Below, piece by piece: positions 36,301-43,130 of a stretch of 49,785 bases of DNA; position 1 is the first letter of the stretch; each line of letters starts with the position of its first letter. This stretch comes from CAZGMJ01 sp964526785. GTDB lineage: Bacteria > Planctomycetota > Phycisphaerae > Sedimentisphaerales > Anaerobacaceae. The notes beneath the pieces were generated by a model. That model saw only the letters and a list, made by a program, of their open reading frames with translations, was not told the DNA's origin and made no database searches. The position numbers and the translations under genes were made by a program. The stretch spans positions 1 through 49,785 of the forward strand of contig CAZGMJ010000040.1 of NCBI GenBank assembly GCA_964526785.1, in the 5' to 3' direction.

Positions 36301-38163
36301 GGCCCGATACCGTATGTGGTCGTAGACCTTCCCGTCATAAACCAGCGTACCGCTCCATTTGTACGCATCCCCCCGATAGCCCTCAATCCACTGACAACGC
36401 TCCACCGAGTCCTTCTTGCTGATCAGATGATAAACGGGAACCCGTGTAAGCACGGACGGACCATACGTGACAACCGGTGTATAGCCCGGCCTGGCCGCCC
36501 CCGCCCATGCAGGCACGCCGTCATAAACAAAATACGCAAAATTCGGCTGCGGATCCGTGCTGTACGGACCGACCACGCTCAATCCCGTCGCGTCGGTCGC
36601 CGTGATGCGATACCGCATCAACCGCCTGTGCACATGCAAAGGACCCGGCAGTATAACCGTGTACACGTCGTCACCGGCTTCATCGTCCCCGAGCGTGCCG
36701 TCGTCGCGCATGGTGAAATCGGTCCAGTTCGTCTCATACACCGGATCGTCAAGTTCGATGTAATTGCCCGGATCCACCTTCTGATAGGACAGAACCACCG
36801 ATCGCACGCCGTCCGGATCTGTGACCTTGACGCTGATTGTCACCGGCTCGCCGCTCTGTGGCTGTTTGGGACTGTGATCCACCTGTCGCATCTGGGGCGG
36901 TAGGTTTTCCGCAAACGCGTTGTTCACCGTACCCGGCGACGGACCCGTTCCGCCGCCCACCGTCTCCCTCAGCCTCGCATTGAGAAAACAATCGGAGGAC
37001 CCGTTCAGAGACGCATTGAAAACCTGGATCGCCAGCACGTTCGTACCCGCCTCCAGGTATTGTGACGGCATCGGCAAAGAGAAGCTGCTCCAGTCGTGAC
37101 TCTCGATCGCACTGTTCGCCGTCTCCCCCACCGGCAGATCGTCGCCCGGAACATTGACGCTCAGAACGTGCACCCCGTTGATCCATGCAATGAAACCGTC
37201 ATCGTAAACAACTTCGAGAGCCAGATTGCCGACAGCCCCGGGATCGTTGATCGCGAACGTCTTTCGCAAGAACACGGACGTGTAACTGCCGCGCATATCG
37301 TTCAAAGGCGTGGTCATGAAGTTCTCGCCGTATCCGATGAACAGACCGCCCTGTGCCCACGACGAATCATCGAACCCCCGTTGCCGCCATAGCGACCTCG
37401 GTGACGAAGCCTCCTGTGTGCCTTTGCGATATCGCCATACGCCGTTTTCCGCGATAAGCGTTCGCGGAGGCGTCACAGCATCCGGCTCGCTCGGCCGCCA
37501 GCTTCCGCCAAGATCGTTGTCGAACGCCGGATTCACCAGCTCGATCGAGTATCCCGGCGGATCGCCTACGATGGGCCACGGAAACTCGCGCTTGTAGTCA
37601 ACCGTATCCACCTTCCGCCCGCTGCTGTCCCGAAGCGTGATCTCATCACCGTCGTTGCCCAGCTTGCCATCCCAGGGACCGTACACCATCTCCTCAGGTA
37701 CGCCGCCCCATTTGGCCTGCACTTGCTCGGGCCGGTGCGCCACGACAACATACCCGCCGGCCTCAATGGCCGACCCCTCAGGAAAGTCGTACGATATCCC
37801 GTCCGAGAAGAACCAGCCTGTCAGATCCACAGGCTCTGGGCCGCGATTGTACAGTTCGAGAAACTCGACCAGTTCCGTCTTGATGTCGGGGTCGTAATGT
37901 AATTCGTTGATGATGACATCCGATTTGTGCCAGTCGGCGGCCAGACTCGCAAAATCCGTCATACCGACGCCATCTTCATTGTCATCCAGGTCTATCGGAC
38001 CTTCCGGGCCGTCCAGCCAGTGCTCGGCAAGGATTTGAAGATCACGCGCCCCCACCCATCCGTCCTCGTCCAGATCGCCAACCGGGTACTCCGCGCGCAC
38101 AAAACCGGCCATGGATAAGCTCATTAGGCAGAGGTATACCAACCCCCTGAATGATATTTGCAT
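33379..38163 (-). CDS. Secreted lamin-tail/CotH-kinase protein (2)
   Basis: Exported protein of 1594 residues. It has a signal peptide (1-24, VYLCLMSLSMAGFVRA) and two dockerin-like repeats (DLDEDGWVGARDL, DDNEDGVGMTDF). A first lamin-tail domain (about 78-190) and a galactose-binding-like jelly-roll region (GFDDSSWAQGG, VYDDGFIAWINGV) follow. The CotH kinase-like domain covers about 570-850, with GGVWRYAMGKNMWKFDF, GDFWGLYLVIEQMD, NLYKIEGHNG and the metal-binding type motif LPWDLDLVW near residue 833. Three more lamin-tail domains lie in the last 500 residues. The layout parallels its downstream neighbour, though the two are diverged copies, not recent duplicates. GGAAGGAG stands before the start. 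Its leader holds a 7-bp inverted repeat and a promoter is at 38260-38289. Confidence 0.91.
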   Translation of the reverse strand: MQISFRGLVYLCLMSLSMAGFVRAEYPVGDLDEDGWVGARDLQILAEHWLDGPEGPIDLDDNEDGVGMTDFASLAADWHKSDVIINELHYDPDIKTELVEFLELYNRGPEPVDLTGWFFSDGISYDFPEGSAIEAGGYVVVAHRPEQVQAKWGGVPEEMVYGPWDGKLGNDGDEITLRDSSGRKVDTVDYKREFPWPIVGDPPGYSIELVNPAFDNDLGGSWRPSEPDAVTPPRTLIAENGVWRYRKGTQEASSPRSLWRQRGFDDSSWAQGGLFIGYGENFMTTPLNDMRGSYTSVFLRKTFAINDPGAVGNLALEVVYDDGFIAWINGVHVLSVNVPGDDLPVGETANSAIESHDWSSFSLPMPSQYLEAGTNVLAIQVFNASLNGSSDCFLNARLRETVGGGTGPSPGTVNNAFAENLPPQMRQVDHSPKQPQSGEPVTISVKVTDPDGVRSVVLSYQKVDPGNYIELDDPVYETNWTDFTMRDDGTLGDDEAGDDVYTVILPGPLHVHRRLMRYRITATDATGLSVVGPYSTDPQPNFAYFVYDGVPAWAGAARPGYTPVVTYGPSVLTRVPVYHLISKKDSVERCQWIEGYRGDAYKWSGTLVYDGKVYDHIRYRARGGVWRYAMGKNMWKFDFNRGHYFQARDDYGKKYDTPWDKLNFSACIQQGNYRHRGEQGMFEAAGFEMFNLMGVEASKTHWVHFRVIDEAQEQGASQYDGDFWGLYLVIEQMDGRFLEEHDLPDGNLYKIEGHNGELNNQGDTAVTDRSDLSAFKSGYYHDPNPSEHWWRGNVDLERYYSYRCVVEGIHHGDIGYGKNYFFYLNPETQVWSMLPWDLDLVWANNMYGNGEDPFKNQGAIFSHAAIRIEYQNRLREFRDLFYNTDQAFMLLDELAAIIDDPSGGPSIVDADRAMWDYNPIMTSGYVNSSKAGAGRFYQEASTKDFPGMVKIMKDYIAYGPREFDTYYEDPSIPDTPFVLYSGPDGYPENALTFQCTPFVDSQGSWSFAAMKWRIAEVTDYDNPEYERDERNKYEIDAVWESPLLTEFDDTIQVPATEVKPGRTYRVRCRMQDNTGRWSHWSQPVQFVAGEPVSKGILENLRITELMYNPADPPLGDMRDNDEFEFVELKNIGDETLDLTYVSFDNGITFAFEGSRVSTLGPGEFVLVVSNEAAFTSRYGAGLSDRIAGVFPNKLSNAGERIRLVDTYNGTIADFEYNDGRGWPGSADGAGHSLVPLPEAIRSQPDGPLNYGGNWRASAYIHGSPGGDDAELQRTVVLNEVMAHTDLSSDLYPQHESNDWIELYNTSNSAVNLAGWYLSDDADDLDKWAIPAQMLAGHGRVSFDEIHDFHNPITEGFGLNKAGEELYLSYLPGTSEDRVVDCIAFKGQENNVSLGRYPDGGEYWFAMIPSRGTANGEPLSDVVISEIMYHPVDPNAEYIELYNPQAVAVSLVNAVGLWRLDNAVSHTFDVGVSIAAGGRLIVVGFNPYTDPAALAAFEAAYDTGSLTAGVDIVGPWSGNLSNGGERLALERPEAPDAPDEEISWVIVDEVYYSDAAPWPAGADGSGRALHRVDLQSDHSGSDASNWEVGPVSPGM

Positions 38164-38180
38164 CTTCTATCTCCTTCCAT

Positions 38181-38237
38181 GTGCCTGCTAAGCGGCTAAG
38201 TTCTTCCAAAAAAAGCCTTTACAACGCAACCAGGCAC
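38181..38237 (-). promoter_or_regulatory. Inverted repeat in the CotH leader
   Basis: On the minus strand, GTGCCTG (38237-38231) pairs perfectly with CAGGCAC (38187-38181). Together they close a 43-base loop containing a run of seven T. The second arm ends two bases before the ribosome-binding site GGAAGGAG, so folding could affect translation. The function is conjecture. Confidence 0.4.
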
Positions 38238-38259
38238 TGAGAGTCACATCATTAACCCT

Positions 38260-38289
38260 ATTTTAACATATTACACGGGCTTTGGTCAA
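38260..38289 (-). promoter_or_regulatory. Promoter of the CotH gene pair
   Basis: On the minus strand, TTGACC (38289-38284), an 18-bp spacer ending ATGT, and TAAAAT (38265-38260). Transcription would start about 90 bases before the CotH start codon. The layout matches the VTC operon promoter. Confidence 0.65.
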
Positions 38290-38415
38290 TCGTGTTCGTC
38301 GGTTCCGATAAAAGCCGGTGAAACACCCAACTCAATCCGTATTGCTGCTCATAAGACTCTTTTCGGCTATCTCCCGCCGGCATTCCCGACTATAGTTGCC
38401 AAATCGCCGACAGGA

Positions 38416-38456
38416 AGGCAAAACCCGCTTGACTCAGTATCGATTTTGCCTATTCT
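38416..38456 (+). promoter_or_regulatory. gcv operon promoter with overlapping inverted repeat
   Basis: TTGACT (38429-38434), a 16-bp spacer and TATTCT (38451-38456) form a sigma70-type promoter 40 bp upstream of gcvT. A perfect 8-bp inverted repeat, AGGCAAAA (38416-38423) and TTTTGCCT (38444-38451), brackets the -35 box and touches the -10 box. A regulator bound there would block RNA polymerase. Confidence 0.55.
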
Positions 38457-38495
38457 AATGGTTTTTCCGCTTCTTCCGTTGACGGAGTATGACAG

Positions 38496-39782
38496 GTGCA
38501 GGGACGTGCTGGTGCAGGCCAATTCGATTTCGACCCTCCCGCTGGGCCACCGCAGGGCAGCGTGCTGTACGACGAGCACCTCAAACTCGTGCCGAATTCG
38601 CGCATGGCTGACTTCGCGGGTTACTTGATGCCCCTCTGGTATAGCTCTATCAGCAGTGAGCATGCCGCCGTCCGCCAAACCGCCGGGTTGTTCGATTGCA
38701 CGCACATGGGCGTTCTGGAGGCCGCCGGCCCCGATGCCGAACCATTCCTGCAAGCCGTTACGACCAATAATGTAGCCAAATTGCCCGTCGGCCGGGCGCA
38801 CTATTCCTACATTCTCGACGCATCCGGCCGTATTCTCGACGACATCATCATTTATCGGCTTCAACCCGACCGGTTCATGATTGTCGTAAACGCTGCGAAC
38901 GAACCTAAAATAAAGGCTTGGTTCAATGCCCTGTTGACCGGTCAGACGCCGATCGACATCAATTCGGACGCCGCAATACAACACAGGCCCGCAATTCGTG
39001 ACATGCGGCAAACGCAAGTGGCTCAAGACTGCCGGGTCGATCTCGCTCTTCAGGGACCGGCTTCGACCAAAGTGCTCGCCGCGCTGACCCCGGACTCCGA
39101 ACAACTCCGCCGGATCAGCGATTTGAAGCCCTTCCGCCTTGCCTCCGCACAAGTTGGTGGAATCGACTGCATTGTCGCCCGCACGGGTTATACCGGATCG
39201 CACGATGGCTATGAGTTGTTCGTCCATCCCGACCGTGCAACCGAACTGTGGGACCTGCTGCTCGACAGCGGCAACAGCGCCGGCCTGCTCCCCTGCGGAC
39301 TCGGCGCACGAGACAGCCTGCGAATCGAAGCGGGCCTGCCGCTGTACGGCCACGAACTCGACGGCGAGTTCGACATCTCGCCGTTTGAAGCAGGCTATGG
39401 CTGGGCCGTCAAACTCGAAAAAGACTTCTTCATCGGCAAAGCCCTCATGGAGAAGATCGCGGACAGCTGCGCAATGCACGTCGCCCGAATCCAGCTCTCC
39501 GGCGCCCGCGGCATCCGCCCCGTCCGCCAGCACGACGCCGTCCTCGACGACAGCGAACACTGCATGGGATGGATCCTCAGTTGTGCTGGGGCCGGAGACA
39601 AACAGATAGCCCTGGCGTACGTGGACAAAGACAGGGCCGCCGAAGGAAATGCGGTCGGAATATACTATCTGGCCCGCCGACAAAGCCAGGTCGCTCAGGG
39701 CCGCAAAGAACAAGTGGACAAGAACGAAACCGTCCCGGCCGACATCCAGGGCCGGGTCGTAAGCCGATTCGAAAAGTTCTAA
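38496..39782 (+). CDS. gcvT: Glycine cleavage system T protein (aminomethyltransferase)
   Basis: Transfers the aminomethyl carbon from lipoyl-GcvH to tetrahydrofolate, releasing ammonia. The protein has 428 residues. The start is a GTG at 38496, with GGAG about 10 bases upstream. The family N-terminus appears after about 20 extra residues: LYDEHLKLVPNSRMADFAGYLMP. Further family features are GLFDCTHMGVLEAAGPDA, ARTGYTGSHDGYELFV, CGLGARDSLRIEAGLPLYGHEL and FIGKALM. The length is above the usual 360-370 because of the N-terminal extension and a C-terminal tail of about 35 residues. It opens gcvT-gcvH-gcvPA-gcvPB. The L protein gene is not in this window. Confidence 0.95.
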   Translation: MQGRAGAGQFDFDPPAGPPQGSVLYDEHLKLVPNSRMADFAGYLMPLWYSSISSEHAAVRQTAGLFDCTHMGVLEAAGPDAEPFLQAVTTNNVAKLPVGRAHYSYILDASGRILDDIIIYRLQPDRFMIVVNAANEPKIKAWFNALLTGQTPIDINSDAAIQHRPAIRDMRQTQVAQDCRVDLALQGPASTKVLAALTPDSEQLRRISDLKPFRLASAQVGGIDCIVARTGYTGSHDGYELFVHPDRATELWDLLLDSGNSAGLLPCGLGARDSLRIEAGLPLYGHELDGEFDISPFEAGYGWAVKLEKDFFIGKALMEKIADSCAMHVARIQLSGARGIRPVRQHDAVLDDSEHCMGWILSCAGAGDKQIALAYVDKDRAAEGNAVGIYYLARRQSQVAQGRKEQVDKNETVPADIQGRVVSRFEKF

Positions 39783-39795
39783 CGGAGGACGCTAT

Positions 39796-40176
39796 ATGGT
39801 ACCCGAAGGCTTGCTTTACACGCAGGACCACGAATGGGCGAAGGTTGAAGGTGACGTCGCAACCATCGGCATAACCGACTTCGCACAGGAACAGCTCGGA
39901 GAAATCACCTTTGCCGAACTGCCCGACGCTGGCGCCGAAACGAAAGTGCACCAGGAACTCGGCGTTGTCGAAAGCTCCAAAGCCGCTAGCGATGTCTATT
40001 GCCCCGTGGCCGGCAAGATCGTCGAGGTCAACGAACAACTCGAATCCAGACCCGAGTTGATCAACGAGGACTGCTACAACTCCGGCTGGATATGCAAGGT
40101 GCAAATCGCCGACAAGAGCGCACTCGATGAGTTGATGGATTCCGCGGCCTATGAAGAATTTCTAAAGAGCATGTAG
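39796..40176 (+). CDS. gcvH: Glycine cleavage system H protein
   Basis: Lipoyl carrier that shuttles the aminomethyl group between the P, T and L proteins. The protein has 126 residues, the normal length. The lipoylation site is K62 in GVVESSKAASDVYCPV. Other family features are YTQDHEWAKVEGDVATIGITDFAQEQLG at the N-terminus and NSGWICKV near the C-terminus. GGAGG lies upstream of the start at 39796. It lies 13 bp after gcvT. Confidence 0.97.
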   Translation: MVPEGLLYTQDHEWAKVEGDVATIGITDFAQEQLGEITFAELPDAGAETKVHQELGVVESSKAASDVYCPVAGKIVEVNEQLESRPELINEDCYNSGWICKVQIADKSALDELMDSAAYEEFLKSM

Positions 40177-40237
40177 CCTGCCGCCTTATCGCAGCTCCGC
40201 ACCGCTGCCGGCTCCGCACTTTCGGAGGTAATCCCGC

Positions 40238-41569
40238 ATGCATTTCATCCCAAACACCGCCGAACAGCAACAGCAGATGCTCGCGGACATCGGCCTGTCT
40301 ATGGACGAACTGTTCGCCGACATCCCGCCCGATCTCATGGGCCGGCCGTTCGATCTGCCCCCGGGCATGACAGAACAGGAAGTACGCAACCACCTCGCTG
40401 ACCTCGCGGGCAAAAACCACATCGACCTCACCTGCTTCCTCGGTGGCGGTTTCTACGACCACTTCATCCCCGCCGCCGTCTATTCCATCATCTCCCGCAG
40501 CGAGTTCTACACCGCCTATACCCCCTACCAGCCCGAACTCTCACAGGGCACCCTCCAGGCCATCTACGAATACCAGTCCGCCGTCTGCCGCCTCACCGAC
40601 ATGGAAGTCTCCAACGCCTCGCTCTACGACGGCGGCACTGCCATGTACGAAGCAATGATGATGGCGCTCCGCATCACGCGGCGCAATAAAGTCATCGTCG
40701 ACCAAAGCGTCAACCCCATCTACCGCGTCATGATCGACTCCTACACGAAAAACCTCAGCATCGACCTCGAGCAGACCCCCTGCCTCGACGGCCTGGCCAA
40801 CCGCGACGCGATCATGGACAAGCTCGACGACGAAACCGCCGCCGTCATTCTCCAGAACCCGAACTTCTTCGGCTGCATCGACGACTTCACCGACATCGCC
40901 GAAGCCGCCCACGCCAAAGGAGCCCTGCTCATCGTCTCGTGCTACCCCATCTCGCTCGGTATCCTCAAGACCCCGGGCGCCATGGGAGCGGACATCGTCA
41001 CCGGCGAAGGCCAGAGCCTCGGCATGCCCATGTCCTTCGGCGGCCCCTACCTCGGCTTCATGGCCTCCCGAATGAAATTCGCCCGCAAAATGCCCGGACG
41101 CATCGTCGGCCGGACAAAAGACCGCGACGACCGCCGCTCCTTCGTCCTCACACTCCAGGCCCGCGAACAGCACATCCGCCGCGACAAAGCCACCTCCAAC
41201 ATCTGCTCGAACGAAGCCCTCTGCGCCTTGACCGCACTGGTCTATCTCTCGCTGCTCGGAAAGCACGGACTCAGGGAAACCGCCCAACTCTGCGCTGACA
41301 AAGCCAGCTACGCATACCAGCGCCTCACCGCCATCCCCGGCGTCGAACCCCACTTCAAAGCAACATGGTTCTTCAACGAATTCGTGCTCGACCTGCCCCG
41401 CGAAGCCGCCGAAGTCGTCGCCGGACTCATCGAAAGCGGTTTCGCCGCAGGATTCCCCCTCAGCCGCTACTACCCGAACACGGAAAACTCCATGCTCATC
41501 TGCGTCACCGAAAAACGCACGAAACAGCAGATCGGCATGCTCGCTGAAGCCCTGGAGAGCATCCTATGA
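40238..41569 (+). CDS. gcvPA: Glycine dehydrogenase (decarboxylating) subunit 1
   Basis: N-terminal half of the split P protein, which decarboxylates glycine using pyridoxal phosphate in the partner subunit. The protein has 443 residues. Typical features are FIPNTAEQQQQMLADIG, FLGGGFYDHFIP, YTPYQPELSQGTLQ, SLYDGGTAMYEA and SNICSNEALCALTA. It starts 61 bp after gcvH with GGAGG upstream. Its stop overlaps the start of gcvPB by 4 bases, giving tight coupling of the two subunits. Confidence 0.96.
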   Translation: MHFIPNTAEQQQQMLADIGLSMDELFADIPPDLMGRPFDLPPGMTEQEVRNHLADLAGKNHIDLTCFLGGGFYDHFIPAAVYSIISRSEFYTAYTPYQPELSQGTLQAIYEYQSAVCRLTDMEVSNASLYDGGTAMYEAMMMALRITRRNKVIVDQSVNPIYRVMIDSYTKNLSIDLEQTPCLDGLANRDAIMDKLDDETAAVILQNPNFFGCIDDFTDIAEAAHAKGALLIVSCYPISLGILKTPGAMGADIVTGEGQSLGMPMSFGGPYLGFMASRMKFARKMPGRIVGRTKDRDDRRSFVLTLQAREQHIRRDKATSNICSNEALCALTALVYLSLLGKHGLRETAQLCADKASYAYQRLTAIPGVEPHFKATWFFNEFVLDLPREAAEVVAGLIESGFAAGFPLSRYYPNTENSMLICVTEKRTKQQIGMLAEALESIL

Positions 41570-43014
41570 AACTCCTCTTCGAAAAAAGCGTACCAAACCG
41601 CAGAGCCTCCCGCGCCGTCGCCAGCGATGTGCCCACAACCATCAACATAAAGGAAGACCTGCTCCGCCCCGCGCCCGCCGAACTTCCCGAACTCAGCGAA
41701 CTCGACGTCGTGCGGCACTTCACCGAACTGTCCCGCCGCAACTTCGGCGTCGACACCAACTTCTACCCGCTCGGCTCCTGCACTATGAAGTACAACCCCA
41801 AAGTCACCGAGCGCATCGCATCCTACCCCGGCTTCGCGCACCTTCACCCCCTCCTGCCCCAGCTCCGCCTCGGCGGCATGCTCACCCAGGGCGCCCTCCG
41901 CGTCCTCTACGACACCGACATGCTCCTGCGCGAAATCACCGGAATGGCCGGCTTCACCACCCAGCCCATGGCCGGCGCACACGGCGAACTCGCCGGCATG
42001 ATGATCATGGCCGCATACCACCGCGACCGCGGCAACAAAAAGAAGACCGTCCTCATCCCCGACAGCGCGCACGGCACCAACCCCGCCAGCGCTGCAATCG
42101 CAGGCTTCGACGTCATCTCCATTCCCTCCGATGATACCGGCGTCATGGACGTCAAAGCCCTCAAGGCCGCAATGAACGACGACGTCGCCGGCATCATGCT
42201 CACCTGCCCCAACACCGTCGGCCTCTTCAACCCGCACATCAAAGAAATCTGCGACGCCGTCCACAGCGTCGACGGCCTGGCCTACTACGACGGCGCAAAC
42301 CTCAACGCCATCGTCGGCAAGGCCCGCCCGGGTGACTTCGGCTTCGACATCGTGCACATCAACCTCCACAAAACCTTCGCCACCCCCCACGGCGGCGGCG
42401 GACCCGGCGCCGGACCCGTCGGCGTCACCGAAAAACTCGTCCCCTTCCTGCCCGTCTCCATCGTCACCAAACGCGCCGACGGAACCTTCGCCCTCGAATA
42501 CGACCGCCCTAAATCCATCGGCTACATCGCCCCCTTCTACGGCAACTTCGCCATCGTCCTCCGCGCCTACGTCTACATCTGCATGCTCGGCAAAGACGGC
42601 CTCCGCCACGTCGCCGAAAACGCCGTCCTCAACGCCAACTACATCCGCACCAGACTCGAAAAACACTACGACCTGCCCTATCCCGGCCTCTGCAAACACG
42701 AATGCGTCTTCAGCGTCCCCAAACGCATGCTCGACAATGGCATCCATGCTCTCGACATCGCCAAAGCCCTCATCGACCGCGGCTTCCACCCCCCGACCGT
42801 CTACTTCCCCACCATCGTCCGCGAGGCCATGATGATCGAGCCCACCGAGACCGAAAGCCGCGAAACGCTCGACGCCTTCATCGCCGCCATGATCGAAATC
42901 GCCGAACTCGCCGTCGCCGACCCCGACAGCCTCAAGGCCGCACCGCGCACCACGCCGGTCTGCCGACCCGATGAGACCCTCGCCGCGAAAAACCCGAACA
43001 TTGCCAGCCTCTGA
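41566..43014 (+). CDS. gcvPB: Glycine dehydrogenase (decarboxylating) subunit 2
   Basis: C-terminal half of the split P protein, carrying the pyridoxal phosphate lysine. The protein has 482 residues. K269 lies in DIVHINLHKTFATPHGGGGPG (261-281), the cofactor site. Upstream features are LGSCTMKYNPK and PDSAHGTNPASAA. The coding region is extremely rich in C at third positions, even more than the rest of the operon, which produces long spurious open frames on both strands here. It overlaps gcvPA by 4 bases. A radical SAM gene follows 116 bp downstream. Confidence 0.97.
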   Translation: MKLLFEKSVPNRRASRAVASDVPTTINIKEDLLRPAPAELPELSELDVVRHFTELSRRNFGVDTNFYPLGSCTMKYNPKVTERIASYPGFAHLHPLLPQLRLGGMLTQGALRVLYDTDMLLREITGMAGFTTQPMAGAHGELAGMMIMAAYHRDRGNKKKTVLIPDSAHGTNPASAAIAGFDVISIPSDDTGVMDVKALKAAMNDDVAGIMLTCPNTVGLFNPHIKEICDAVHSVDGLAYYDGANLNAIVGKARPGDFGFDIVHINLHKTFATPHGGGGPGAGPVGVTEKLVPFLPVSIVTKRADGTFALEYDRPKSIGYIAPFYGNFAIVLRAYVYICMLGKDGLRHVAENAVLNANYIRTRLEKHYDLPYPGLCKHECVFSVPKRMLDNGIHALDIAKALIDRGFHPPTVYFPTIVREAMMIEPTETESRETLDAFIAAMIEIAELAVADPDSLKAAPRTTPVCRPDETLAAKNPNIASL

Positions 43015-43130
43015 CCGCTCCGCTATCCTCGGGGCAATGAATTGATACCTGCGCTCGCAAACCGTACCGGCCGTCCCGTCGTTGACCAATGGCCCCCGGC
43101 CGCCGCGTTTGCCGGCTATGAGGACGAATA

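Larger units (their letters stand above)
38164..38495. other. 332-bp divergent gap between CotH and glycine cleavage operons
   Basis: No gene is seen. The region carries a leader inverted repeat (38181-38237) and promoter (38260-38289) for the minus-strand CotH gene. It also carries a promoter with an overlapping inverted repeat (38416-38456) for gcvT. I looked for the conserved segments of a glycine riboswitch before gcvT and did not find them. Confidence 0.55.

Noticed and set aside
33433..36903. Long plus-strand open frames (586 and 442 codons)
   Set aside because: Antisense shadows of the second CotH gene; composition is rich in Arg, His and Ile and no domain is seen.
38290..38495. Possible glycine riboswitch before gcvT
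   Set aside because: The conserved glycine-aptamer core segments were not found; only promoter boxes and an inverted repeat are visible.
41470..43089. A 539-codon minus-strand open frame
   Set aside because: Antisense to gcvPB; Gly/Asp/Val-rich translation is what C-ending codons give in reverse.
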